Notes: generated from the sequence alone by a model not told the origin. A stretch of 64,000 nt of DNA from MRBY01 sp943371005 (GCA_943371005.1 CALRTB020000015.1:13203-77202); one strand, 5' to 3'; counted from the first letter of the stretch, positions 27,701-36,076 are shown. A program made the numbers and translations.

Positions 27701-27758
27701 AGAATCCAAAAACTGGCTCAAAGCCGCAGCCTTTAATCTTCGTACTCGCAAAGTTTAA
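24732..27758 (+). CDS. cmr2: Cas10/Cmr2, type III-B large subunit
   Basis: A GTG start 10 nt after GAGGAG gives 1008 aa. The HD-type nuclease region starts at once (WGLLHDPAL, His16-Asp17). The palm polymerase motif GGDD is intact at residues 782-785 (YSGGDDVLAY), predicting synthesis of cyclic oligoadenylates when target RNA is bound. A charged Lys/Glu insert lies at about residues 860-890. It scaffolds the Cmr complex with Cmr3. It is the first gene of a six-gene run whose last member is a HEPN effector, the expected receiver of that signal. Confidence 0.97.
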   Translation: MAGKAYWQAKIWGLLHDPALKALYGNPGRGDEGPWKKLACMEGWASPKSNEEKQASELSGTWLDHVGLCDLIASASDRGIIHYIGTAVDYGAEGLELSHLLSGEKLPLRLQNHAEILGQSSRKTYLEQTEADLIDQMPAEIRDDPEAAQACFWWLWRCLPQAVANEFGAASFLMPAETRLPDGSIWSHASMTSALAGALAGYDTELDDIPKGAQNTPKSHPYLAVFTFSPVQELIKASRKMKDFWAGSWILHYLSAKVCWRLAHKYGADCFLYPSLYGQPLIDHWLLQKHSEFEDWIQPPDDRQLLTAGFPNVIMLVLPEAQVAAAMQSAKNFLLDAWREIAKEVLAELQGDRRWQRDLQESDPSWKGWLDAQWQTYWSAVAIGDKNSSFKSVGIPTKTDENKKQLDKWIDQQNGAFNAKLFTDAEKQFFEKATETFIEQRNRNYAGSLNAGSWWADIFGQTRLALNTVKNARNWKLPTAFGTRSTISGLGPVVHPQGNGKHRDWLTEGEAQHYWQRDAGLFDGIEQLNATETVKRGLEKVLPKLFNFPNDEKIAAAYPDLTSGVAGYLNTGGDRQHFETACEDIYTEFPWTKAVIREMRNKWGIPIMDDQPQKYHPRLLNAGWLAEDLDTEELKQLEKQLRQAQNEENPSEANQIKHEIRELKIDCRQNLQKLIDKHYPKNNPASWYAIAAGDGDGMSDWLKGTKMEAYKKYFAPELLKKLEGKKGEDKEFYESFEQFSNELKRMGPATHNALSRALLDFSNKLAPYLTEERYAGRLIYSGGDDVLAYTNLWEWDQWLWDIRQAFRGDKDDCGEFNNQGHYWQADRFDRPLFTMGKNATISFGLVIAHHSVPLAIALENLWEAEEDAKDHEYEDPNAEGKEKKKKKDAVQLRVIYGNGNILKATCKFDTFRAWQQLLEIKGLEASTFETAATLLEQHPIPTSAAIAPWVSAFVERRSNLNEEQKIGLQKYLAHFLQELWNTTNADDWDKESKNWLKAAAFNLRTRKV

Positions 27759-27770
27759 TCGGTAATCATT

Positions 27771-28928
27771 ATGTATTGGTACACCCTCACTCCCCTCGAT
27801 ATTCTGCTCCTCCGCGATGCTAAACCCTTTACCCCTGGTGAACGGGCCTGGGCTGGCAGCGTTTTTCCACCCAATGGTCATACCCTTGCCGGGGCAATCC
27901 GTAGCCTCCTACCCCAAGGTCAAAAATTAAGTCTGATCGGGAGTTTATTCAGTTACAAGGAAACGCTGTATTTCCCCCGACCCCTCGGTTTTGTGGGCAG
28001 TAAACCCCTCTATCCTCTCAGTTGGCATTCGGAAAGGAGTTCCCTAAAAACTCAAATGCTCTGGGATAAATCCCAACCCGCTCCCCTGTCTACTCTGGAG
28101 CCGCCTCCATCAGAAAACGAACAGAAGGAAACAGAAAAACAATATCGTTCTTGGCTGCCTGCTACTGTCATCGACACTTATTTAAAAACGGGAAACATTA
28201 CCGATGATGCTTGGTTACGAGATGAAACTATCGAGGGGGAAAAACAACCCTGGGAAGTAGAGAGTCGCCCCCATAATTCTATTGAATCTGGCACGCGTCA
28301 GGTCAAGGATGCGGATGGTTATTTCGTGGAAAATGGCATTCGCTTGAAAAAGGGCTGGAGTTTGGCGATCGCCCTCGATGATACAACCCATAATCATTTG
28401 CAAACCCTATCTCAACTCTTAACCGTGCGCCTCGGCGGAGAAGGGCATCGAGTGATTCTCGAACATTGTCCGGAGTTAGACCAACAATGGCAATCAATCA
28501 AAGCTACTTCTGATCAGAATTTACAGAAAAAAGGAAAGGCGATCGCCTACTTGATCACCCCCGGCATTTTTGAGCGGCCCCATAAAGGAAAAGCTACTTG
28601 TTGCCCCTATCCCTGGGAATGGAAACTTAGCCACAATGACGATGGTAACTTTGTCAGTCTCGCTACCGAGAAAGCGATTCCGATTAGCCCTCGCATTCAA
28701 CTCGATAAAGATGGCAAAAAAAGTAGTATTCCTGCCCCCCAAGTTTTTGCCTCTCCTCCCGGAACTCTCTATTACCTAAACCAACCCCAAACACCTAATC
28801 ATCCCCGTACCCAAAGGAACCAAGATCTTGGTTATTCCCATCTTCTCTGGGTGAATACCGAGCAGCTAGACAAATCTATTCAAGAGGCAGAGGATCAACC
28901 CGCGGCAAAAGCCTCCATCTCTGCCTAA
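27771..28928 (+). CDS. cmr3: Cmr3, type III-B Cas5-like subunit
   Basis: The protein has 385 aa. The N-terminus WYTLTPLDILLLRDAKPF with FPPNGHTLAGAIR is characteristic of Cmr3, the RAMP protein that caps the crRNA 5' tag and contacts Cas10. It starts 12 nt after cmr2 and shares its transcript. HIP1 sites in the gene match the host style, so it is not newly transferred. Confidence 0.93.
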   Translation: MYWYTLTPLDILLLRDAKPFTPGERAWAGSVFPPNGHTLAGAIRSLLPQGQKLSLIGSLFSYKETLYFPRPLGFVGSKPLYPLSWHSERSSLKTQMLWDKSQPAPLSTLEPPPSENEQKETEKQYRSWLPATVIDTYLKTGNITDDAWLRDETIEGEKQPWEVESRPHNSIESGTRQVKDADGYFVENGIRLKKGWSLAIALDDTTHNHLQTLSQLLTVRLGGEGHRVILEHCPELDQQWQSIKATSDQNLQKKGKAIAYLITPGIFERPHKGKATCCPYPWEWKLSHNDDGNFVSLATEKAIPISPRIQLDKDGKKSSIPAPQVFASPPGTLYYLNQPQTPNHPRTQRNQDLGYSHLLWVNTEQLDKSIQEAEDQPAAKASISA

Positions 28929-28984
28929 ATGTGCTCCTCACCGAGCCACCAATCGATTGACCTTAAACCTCGACCCCTACTCCG

Positions 28985-29788
28985 ATGAATATGAATATTC
29001 AATATCTTTATCTCCTCGCTCCCCTTCATACTGGTGGCACTACCCAAGAGGGTAATCTTCTTGGTATTGCTCGAGAGTCCCATACCAACTTTCCCTATAT
29101 TCCTTCTAGTACGATTCGTGGTCGACTGCGGGCGAGTTTCTCCAAAGAAGAGCAATCAAAACGCGATCGCCTCTTTGGGAATGAGTTAAATGATGGGCAA
29201 ACCTCCGATGGGTCTGACAACTTAACCCAAGGTCAAATCTGGATTGGCGATGGGTCATTACTCTGGATGCCGATTCCTTCCCTCAGCCATGGCGTGATCT
29301 GGGTGAGCTGTCCTCTCCTGCTTAACCGTTATGCCCGGTTTAGTGGTCAGCAACTTAAGGTGACAGAATATGCCTGCAATTTTCATAAATCTGGCGAAAA
29401 AGTATATCTCAAAGATGCCATTTTTAAGGATGATGATTTACACAAATGGGAGGAAGATGACTGGAAAAAGTTTGTTCCCCCAGCGCGACATCAAGATTTA
29501 ACAAGGCTTTTCGTTCTTCCCGATCAGCATTGTGCCACGGTGATCCAGATGGGGCTATGGCGACAGGTCAAAATTAAACTGGATGCGAGTAAGACCGTTG
29601 ATGGTGGTTTTCGTTATGAAGAAGCGATTCCCCCTGATAGCTTGATGTATTTCTCTTGGGGAACCACCGCCCAAAGCCAGCAACAGGATAAATCTCCAGA
29701 GTTTACCGAGCTACTGCAAAAAGCCGATGTGCTTCAGATTGGTGGTCAGGAAAGTCTAGGGCGCGGTTTTGTTCAGAGTTTTCAATGA
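28985..29788 (+). CDS. cmr4: Cmr4, type III-B Cas7-like backbone subunit
   Basis: The protein has 267 aa. YLLAPLHTGGTTQEGN and IPSSTIRGRLRASF (about 38-51) are typical of Cmr4, and the C-terminal Gly-rich loop GGQESLGRGFVQ is present. Cmr4 forms the crRNA filament and normally cuts target RNA at 6-nt intervals using an Asp in the loop before the (Q/R)RE motif. Here the matching stretch reads EGNLLGIARE, with no Asp. The ruler-type RNase activity may therefore be lost or moved. Confidence 0.93.
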   Translation: MNMNIQYLYLLAPLHTGGTTQEGNLLGIARESHTNFPYIPSSTIRGRLRASFSKEEQSKRDRLFGNELNDGQTSDGSDNLTQGQIWIGDGSLLWMPIPSLSHGVIWVSCPLLLNRYARFSGQQLKVTEYACNFHKSGEKVYLKDAIFKDDDLHKWEEDDWKKFVPPARHQDLTRLFVLPDQHCATVIQMGLWRQVKIKLDASKTVDGGFRYEEAIPPDSLMYFSWGTTAQSQQQDKSPEFTELLQKADVLQIGGQESLGRGFVQSFQ

Positions 29789-29846
29789 TATTCAGCACCA
29801 CTTCGTCACAATTCAGCAAAATTTCTAGAGAGTAAAAATAAAAACC

Positions 29847-30218
29847 ATGCCTAATTTTGACCCCCGTACCCTCAACCGAGAAGCTTTTCAAGCTCTTCAA
29901 GCTCTCCACAGCCGTGGTGGTGATGATTTACAAGAACAACGTAATTATGCTCGGGAACTCTATACTTACCTATCTACATGGGGATTAATGCGTTTAAAAG
30001 CAGAAGAAACGGCGCTCACCCAAGATGGCAAGAAAAAAGTAGTGAAAGCATTTTTCCAACGACTACAAAGTTTGTCTGGTGTACAGAATCTTGCAGGCGA
30101 TCGCGGTCTAGAAATCCTGCTTACGCTTTCTGCTAATGAATACCTAGGTCTCACAGGTCTAGCGATTGAACTTGCTAATGAATTCGGATTTTGGGCTAAC
30201 GCTGTCTACGAAAACTAA
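29847..30218 (+). CDS. cmr5: Cmr5, type III-B small subunit
   Basis: The protein has 123 aa, all helical, of the size and place expected of the Cas11-like Cmr5. Characteristic text includes NYARELYTYLSTWGLMRLKAE. It lines the inner face of the complex and supports target RNA binding. It starts 58 nt after cmr4. Confidence 0.85.
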   Translation: MPNFDPRTLNREAFQALQALHSRGGDDLQEQRNYARELYTYLSTWGLMRLKAEETALTQDGKKKVVKAFFQRLQSLSGVQNLAGDRGLEILLTLSANEYLGLTGLAIELANEFGFWANAVYEN

Positions 30219-30250
30219 GACACATAAATATTAGAAATTGAGTTTAAATC

Positions 30251-32245
30251 ATGGTAGAAAAACCGCAACTTAAAGCAAAACCCAACCGACCTTCCAAAAC
30301 AAATCAGAATTCTGGTCAGAAAGGTAGTGGAAACAAAGGTTCTGGTGGAGGAGGCAGACCACCACGCAACAAAGACAGGTCTCAATCTTCTGGCGGAAAT
30401 CCTAATCAACTACCATCCCCTTGGCTCAATCCTGACAATGAACCAAAGCCCCACACATCTGCTTCCTTTGTGGAATATCTGCGCTGGATGCGTCCAGCGG
30501 ATCACGACTATAAGGATGCAACTAAGACCCAAATTCTCCAGATGGCAACGGAGAATAAAAACTATGATTCCTATCTAAACAATCGAAATGAGCGCATTAA
30601 ACTCATTGCCAAGCAAGGGGAAGTCTTTGAAGTAAATTGTCCTTGGCGGATTCGAGTGGGAGGAAATAAAGGCCCCGAAAATATTTTGCTCCCTGCTTTT
30701 GATGCCCAAGGTATTCCCTACATTCCCTCCTCTACTTTGCGCGGCGTGGCTCGGACTCAAGCAATCCGAGAAATCATGGCAGCCAAAAACTGTGACTGGA
30801 AAAAAGCAGAGGCTGATCAAATTATCTATCAGCATTTTGGTTCTCTGGATGCACCAACAAAAAATCAAGCGGGGAAAATTGTTTTCCTGGATGCCTATCC
30901 CATTGCTGGAAAATGCACTGTAGAGATGGATATGGCGAACAATATTTGGAGTTGGGAAGGGAATGATCTCAAATATTCTCCGAACCCAAATACTTTTCTC
31001 TCCCTCAAGGACACCTGTTTTCTCATTGGCTTAAGGTTAGTCACTGGGGAAAATAATCAGCAACTCCTCAAGCAGGTGAAGGACTGGCTGTTAGCAGGTT
31101 TAGCAAATGGGGCAGGTTCCCAGGTCAACACAGGCTATGGTCAACTACTGGGCCAAGGATCTCCTAAACCTCAAGGGGAATTTCTCAATCTGAAGTTTGC
31201 CCTTGAGGGGCAACTGATTCATGGTTATCAAAAATTCTCCAATTTACGCGATCCCTATAAGAAAGATAGGGATGGTAATTACAAACTTAGTAAAGATGGC
31301 AAATTGCAAGGGGATGGCAAGGCACAAGCTGAAGTCCGCCCGACAGCTTTCAAATCAATGTTGCGCTATTGGTTTAGAGTCTTTGCCCTAGGTCAAATAT
31401 CTACTGAAAATGCAAAAGATCTAGAGGCAATCATCTTTGGAGGTATTAACCCGCAAAAACTAGGCTTACTCAAAATTCAAATAGAAGAACTCGAAGCAGA
31501 GTATGAAGATGACCAGGAAGGCATTCTGAGAGTTTCTTACTCGTCATCTGTTCAACAACACCAAAAAGACATCTTGAGAGATTTTACTCACTCTCTTACA
31601 TGGCTAATGTTTTATTTGGGCGGAGTTGGTCAAGGGGCAAGACGGGCAAAGTATGACCGACCTCGAACACCAAAGATTCGTGGTTCAAAATTGTATGTTT
31701 TACAATCCTTACCGAAAGAATTATTTTTAATACCAAGTCAGGCGGAAATATTTGCTGAAAGATTGCAGCAGAAACTTTCCGATTTTCAGGAAAAGCTCAG
31801 TTTGCTTGCCCATGAGTTCAACCTGAACAACCAATCAAGAAAACAAGATTGCAGTGATTTTATCTGGCATGAGATTTTAGATAAGAATTGTCAAATCTTT
31901 GTTGTTCCTGCTAAACAATCTACTAAGCCCTATGCTCTCTATCTTCTGCACCAACAATTTCATAAATTAGAAGATGAGATGAGGACTCTCAAAAACAATA
32001 ATTGTAGAAGGGAATCGAAAGAGAAATATTCTGAAATGAAGAATTTATGTGGAGGAACAGATACAGACTTTTTCTTTCTGAATAATCAAAAGATAGAACG
32101 AAAAATTAAGCCTTCTCCTATTTGGGTGAGAGACTTGGAAAAGTTTCAAGTTGTGACTGTATTTGGGGCAACGGCTTCACCCCGTCGAGATTATGTTCAG
32201 GCTTTGCAAAATGCTGGGGCGGTGCAGGTCTTTCCTTTCCAGTAA
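30251..32245 (+). CDS. Cmr6-Cmr1 fusion protein
   Basis: The protein has 664 aa. Residues 15-45 are Gly/Ser/Arg-rich (RGG-like, possibly RNA-binding). A Cmr6-type RAMP follows at about 60-305 (IPYIPSSTLRGVARTQ and the Gly-rich end GAGSQVNTGYGQLLGQG). From about 310 a second RAMP starts, with RPTAFKSMLRYWFRVFALG (about 372-390) typical of Cmr1, ending in TVFGATASPRR. Both are normally separate backbone caps at the 3' end of the crRNA. The frame is open throughout, so this is a real fusion rather than an artefact of a lost stop. Confidence 0.85.
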   Translation: MVEKPQLKAKPNRPSKTNQNSGQKGSGNKGSGGGGRPPRNKDRSQSSGGNPNQLPSPWLNPDNEPKPHTSASFVEYLRWMRPADHDYKDATKTQILQMATENKNYDSYLNNRNERIKLIAKQGEVFEVNCPWRIRVGGNKGPENILLPAFDAQGIPYIPSSTLRGVARTQAIREIMAAKNCDWKKAEADQIIYQHFGSLDAPTKNQAGKIVFLDAYPIAGKCTVEMDMANNIWSWEGNDLKYSPNPNTFLSLKDTCFLIGLRLVTGENNQQLLKQVKDWLLAGLANGAGSQVNTGYGQLLGQGSPKPQGEFLNLKFALEGQLIHGYQKFSNLRDPYKKDRDGNYKLSKDGKLQGDGKAQAEVRPTAFKSMLRYWFRVFALGQISTENAKDLEAIIFGGINPQKLGLLKIQIEELEAEYEDDQEGILRVSYSSSVQQHQKDILRDFTHSLTWLMFYLGGVGQGARRAKYDRPRTPKIRGSKLYVLQSLPKELFLIPSQAEIFAERLQQKLSDFQEKLSLLAHEFNLNNQSRKQDCSDFIWHEILDKNCQIFVVPAKQSTKPYALYLLHQQFHKLEDEMRTLKNNNCRRESKEKYSEMKNLCGGTDTDFFFLNNQKIERKIKPSPIWVRDLEKFQVVTVFGATASPRRDYVQALQNAGAVQVFPFQ

Positions 32246-32281
32246 TTCTATATTCTGAACTTCATCTATTTTTAGTTAATC

Positions 32282-33757
32282 ATGAAAAAAATTCTTGTTG
32301 CAACTATCGGCACTCGTGATTTAATGTTTCAAGTTTCATCTGGTGAATGGTTCAACCTAGGAGATGATCAGATGAAAACTGATGTCCTGGATATTATGAC
32401 AGAGCATATCGAAGTCACGAGTGATTTAAACCTGTCTGATTTAACAACTCATCGCGAACTTACTAAACATCTTTTTGATAATCTTGATCTTTATCTTGAA
32501 AGGTTAAAGCCTGTTATCTTCGGACAGATCTTCCAAGAAAGGGCTCAAGAAATCGAAAAAGTTTATCTTATTGGCACAGACCAAAACGAAAGTGTCCAAG
32601 AAAGAATAAAAGACACAATTTATTCATCAAAGATTATTCGAGCTTGGCTCAATCAAAATTTTCCTGACATTCATACAGAAATTATCCCTCTGGGTATTGA
32701 AGGAGAAAATCCCAGTGATTTTGAACAAATGTTTAGATGGTGGACCAAGATTTGGAAGACAAAAATTATTCCTAAGAATGAGCAAAAACTATGGGTTTGT
32801 CTAAAAGGTGGTGTTGGTCAAACCTCAGAAGCTTCTCGCATTTCTGGGCTGGGTACTTATGAAAGAGATATTGAATTCTTTGAATTTGAAAAAACACCTT
32901 GGAAAAATAGACAAGGTATTCCTTCTAAGTATACAGGACCATTTCTGGGGACAAATTATCTTTGGAATCGTGTACAGAAAGAAGCACTAGAACTTCTTAA
33001 AAACTATAATTATCTTGCTGTGCAAGGGATTTTAGCACCCTACTTTCAGCAAGACACACAAGGATGGGGGGCTACGCCCAATTTGCTAAAAGGGGCGATC
33101 GCCTGGAATCAGGGACAGTTTGACACATTTTTTAAATGTGCTAAATCAAATCTTGATAACTCACAAAAATCCCAAGAAAAAGAATATTGGTGGCAAGCCT
33201 ATGAACAAGGTTACACTGCGGTTATTCGATTAAAGCAAGACAACACAACAGAAGCAATGTTGCATAGTTTCCGAACAATTGAAGGATTGATATACGAATG
33301 GATGCAAAGAAGCTTCAGAAAGTATATTAATATTAACGGTGGTCAATTTCCTGTTCTCAGTAAAAGTATTCTTACTATTTATCCGGATTTTCAGGACTTA
33401 TTTGATCGATTTGATAGAAATAATCGGGGAACCATCAAGATTAGTGGTGAAGTCCAAGCAGCTCTAGTCTTAGCACGAATTTCAGAAGCGCATAGAAATG
33501 AAGACTTTATGGCTTGGAATAGTCAACCTGCGCGGGATGCACGAAATCGTTTATCTCATCGGTTAGGGGGAATTGATAAACGAGAATTGTTTCTTGCTTG
33601 GGGTCAGGATATTCATAATGCTGAATCTTGGCAAAAACGCCTACTATGTTGCATTAATCTAATTGTCGGAAAAAACTTTGCATCATTTCGGCAAGCGAGT
33701 TTATTTCCAACCATTCATTATCAACTACAGAAGAAAATAGAAGACTATCAAGTGTAA
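32282..33757 (+). CDS. CARF/HEPN-type CRISPR effector RNase (Csx1/Csm6-like)
   Basis: The protein has 491 aa. The N-terminal Rossmann-like half opens KKILVATIGTRD and contains LWVCLKGGVGQTSEASR (about 174-190), which resembles the ligand loops of CARF proteins that bind cyclic oligoadenylate. The C-terminal half carries a HEPN motif R-x4-H at Arg421-His426 (RNRLSH). Such proteins cut RNA non-specifically when Cas10 makes the signal. It is encoded 36 nt after the Cmr6-Cmr1 fusion. The assignment rests on motifs and context; the exact family was not fixed. Confidence 0.75.
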   Translation: MKKILVATIGTRDLMFQVSSGEWFNLGDDQMKTDVLDIMTEHIEVTSDLNLSDLTTHRELTKHLFDNLDLYLERLKPVIFGQIFQERAQEIEKVYLIGTDQNESVQERIKDTIYSSKIIRAWLNQNFPDIHTEIIPLGIEGENPSDFEQMFRWWTKIWKTKIIPKNEQKLWVCLKGGVGQTSEASRISGLGTYERDIEFFEFEKTPWKNRQGIPSKYTGPFLGTNYLWNRVQKEALELLKNYNYLAVQGILAPYFQQDTQGWGATPNLLKGAIAWNQGQFDTFFKCAKSNLDNSQKSQEKEYWWQAYEQGYTAVIRLKQDNTTEAMLHSFRTIEGLIYEWMQRSFRKYININGGQFPVLSKSILTIYPDFQDLFDRFDRNNRGTIKISGEVQAALVLARISEAHRNEDFMAWNSQPARDARNRLSHRLGGIDKRELFLAWGQDIHNAESWQKRLLCCINLIVGKNFASFRQASLFPTIHYQLQKKIEDYQV

Positions 33758-33882
33758 TGCGTCAAAATGTAGATAGGTATAATATTAGTTTATCTAGACA
33801 ACGAGGTGATCACTTTTCTGCTTTCCAAAAGGCAATTATAAATTATAATCCCACAATTAAGATAAAAAATAAACTTACATAG
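33757..33882 (+). CDS. Possible 41-aa peptide coupled to the effector gene
   Basis: The ATG overlaps the effector stop codon (TAATG) and the frame runs 41 codons to TAG. The peptide is basic (13% K/R). It has no SD of its own and no recognised family. It may be chance, but the stop-start overlap is the type used in coupled genes. Confidence 0.25.
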   Translation: MRQNVDRYNISLSRQRGDHFSAFQKAIINYNPTIKIKNKLT

Positions 33883-33933
33883 ATAGTATCAAACTATTAC
33901 CTGCATTCTTTTTCGAAAAATCAAACAAAAATC

Positions 33934-35994
33934 GTGTTTATTTTAATAGGGCCACCAGCATCTGGTAAGTCATTCATTGCTGAGTACATTCTTTGTGAAA
34001 ATCCAAGCTATAGATTAATATCTACAGACAATCTACGAAATCAACTATTCGGCAACGAAAATACCCAAGGAGATTGGAATTTAATTGAAAAAGAAATATT
34101 TAATCAAATCACAGAAGGATTAAAACAAAAACAGAATATTATTTATGACGCGACCAATGCCAAACGAGCGTGGCGAATCTCCCTGATCCAAAAACTTAGA
34201 GAATCCATAGACCCAAATATAGAGATTATTGGCTGGCATCTGAAGACTCCTTTGGCAGTCTGTAAAACATGGAATCAAAAACGCCTTCGGCAAGTTCCAG
34301 AGGAAGTGATCGAAGAATATTACCAAGCCCTCAAACAATTCCCACCCATTGCCGCAGAAGGATTTACCGCCGTTTACGATGTGCCCTACAAAGACGGAGC
34401 ATTAGATCTGAGCGTCTTCGATAAGAAACTAAGCCAACTCAGCAAAACCCAAATCAATCGTCGTAATCGCACCAAGCACCGAAAAATTGAATACCATCAA
34501 TATTCCCGCTTACTAGATTTTGAGCGGTTAATGTACCTGATTAGCCTACTCATTCAATATCCTGGCCTCGGTAACCTCCAGCAGACTGACCCAGAACTAT
34601 TAACCAAAATCCTAGGAGAAACCCAAGCCTTTACCCAATCCACCGCAGAGATCGCCGCCGTCCTTAGTCAGACCCAACACCCAATTTATGCAGACCCTAA
34701 AGCAATTCAAAAAGATATAGAGTGGCTGACCAATAATCACATCATCGGTCAGGCTGAAATTCACGGTGACTTACAACTAGAAACCATTGAACTAGCAGAC
34801 AACGAGCCTACCCATCCCTACTCAGACCGTGAACCCTTCACCCGTCTCATTAATACCATTCGCTTCATCGTCAAAAACCCCTTTCTCTACGATTCGACAT
34901 TGGGTAGCCTAGGAACCCTAATCGAAGCAATGGAGAGTCAAAACATAGTTCAATTCGGGTCTTCCAACAGTATCCGCAAAGATATCGAAAAGATCCTTAA
35001 ACCCTATGGCATCTTACCCAACCGACCGATGAAAAAAGGCTATTGCATTGGCACAGGAATTCTATCAGAGAATGACTTATTACAAGTCTACCAGTTGCTC
35101 CAATCCCAAGTACAAAACCTAGAAGATCCCCTCGCCCTAGAACTTTATCAACGATTTCAAGAACGCCTAGGCAACTTGGGGCAGTCACCCCGAAGTCCCT
35201 ACCCAGTGCTAGCAATCCATAACCGTAACATCGTGGACTTAAGCCAACTATCCACCACAGCCCTCCCTGCAAGAATCCAAGACGTAGAACGAGCCATTAG
35301 TACAGGCAGAGCCCTGGAACTAAGCCGAATGCTCAATAGCGGACGCTTTGCAAATACCCCAAACCCAGAAGGTGCATTTATGGCCTATCCCATCCAAATC
35401 GTCTTCTATGACATTGCTTGGTATTTAGGATTTGAAATCCTCGAAGGAGAACAAGCCGGTCTTCTGTCTTTTGAGCGCATTGATCGCCTGCGACTAGTGC
35501 GAGAACTGCCCCAACAACGTCCTAAAGGAGAACGAGACTTAGCCCTGAAAAAACTAACACAGCTCATCCAGAGTAGTGGCAGCATTTTTATTGGGAATAA
35601 AGTTGATGATCAGAAAAAGTACCTGAGCAAAGAAAAAGGCAGCAAGAAAACCGTTGAAATTAAAGTTGAACTGCTGTGCACAGAGCCAATCTTCCGTTTT
35701 ATCAGCGAAGGAAATCAACGTTTCCCAAAGAGTCAGATGAAGATGTCTACCCGGATCAGTGGTTCCCCAGCTCACAGAAAGCAAGCACCCTATACCTTGC
35801 CACCATCATCCGATCAAACACATCCCCACCGTTTTCAGGTGACCTTACCCAAGTGGGCCTTGAATGACATCAACCTACTGCGTTGGATTGTGGGCTTTGG
35901 CGAGCAAGTGAAGGTCGTAAATCCCCGAGAATTAGTCGAGATCGTTAAAAAGCACGGAGAAGGAATCGTCAAAACCTATGACATAACAGCATAA
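33934..35994 (+). CDS. Polynucleotide-kinase-like P-loop domain fused to WYL regulator
   Basis: This 686-aa protein starts at GTG 33934. Residues 1-165 form a small P-loop kinase: Walker A GPPASGKS (6-13), the D-x-x-R segment STDNLRNQL, and IIYDATNAKR, as in 5'-OH polynucleotide kinases. Then come two winged-helix-like blocks (about 182-275, LLDFERLMYLISLLIQYPGLG; and about 290-385) and a WYL-type domain with IVFYDIAWYLGFE (about 489-501). The second block and WYL part are homologous to the regulator at 11821-13005. It may sense or mend RNA ends made by the CRISPR RNases, or act as the second regulator of the locus. Confidence 0.8.
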   Translation: MFILIGPPASGKSFIAEYILCENPSYRLISTDNLRNQLFGNENTQGDWNLIEKEIFNQITEGLKQKQNIIYDATNAKRAWRISLIQKLRESIDPNIEIIGWHLKTPLAVCKTWNQKRLRQVPEEVIEEYYQALKQFPPIAAEGFTAVYDVPYKDGALDLSVFDKKLSQLSKTQINRRNRTKHRKIEYHQYSRLLDFERLMYLISLLIQYPGLGNLQQTDPELLTKILGETQAFTQSTAEIAAVLSQTQHPIYADPKAIQKDIEWLTNNHIIGQAEIHGDLQLETIELADNEPTHPYSDREPFTRLINTIRFIVKNPFLYDSTLGSLGTLIEAMESQNIVQFGSSNSIRKDIEKILKPYGILPNRPMKKGYCIGTGILSENDLLQVYQLLQSQVQNLEDPLALELYQRFQERLGNLGQSPRSPYPVLAIHNRNIVDLSQLSTTALPARIQDVERAISTGRALELSRMLNSGRFANTPNPEGAFMAYPIQIVFYDIAWYLGFEILEGEQAGLLSFERIDRLRLVRELPQQRPKGERDLALKKLTQLIQSSGSIFIGNKVDDQKKYLSKEKGSKKTVEIKVELLCTEPIFRFISEGNQRFPKSQMKMSTRISGSPAHRKQAPYTLPPSSDQTHPHRFQVTLPKWALNDINLLRWIVGFGEQVKVVNPRELVEIVKKHGEGIVKTYDITA

Positions 35995-36076
35995 ATTCGT
36001 CATTCGCATCAAACTACCTGACATCCCATTTTTCCGCCCCTACACTGCAAACAGTCGATGGAAGAGAGACGGAAAG

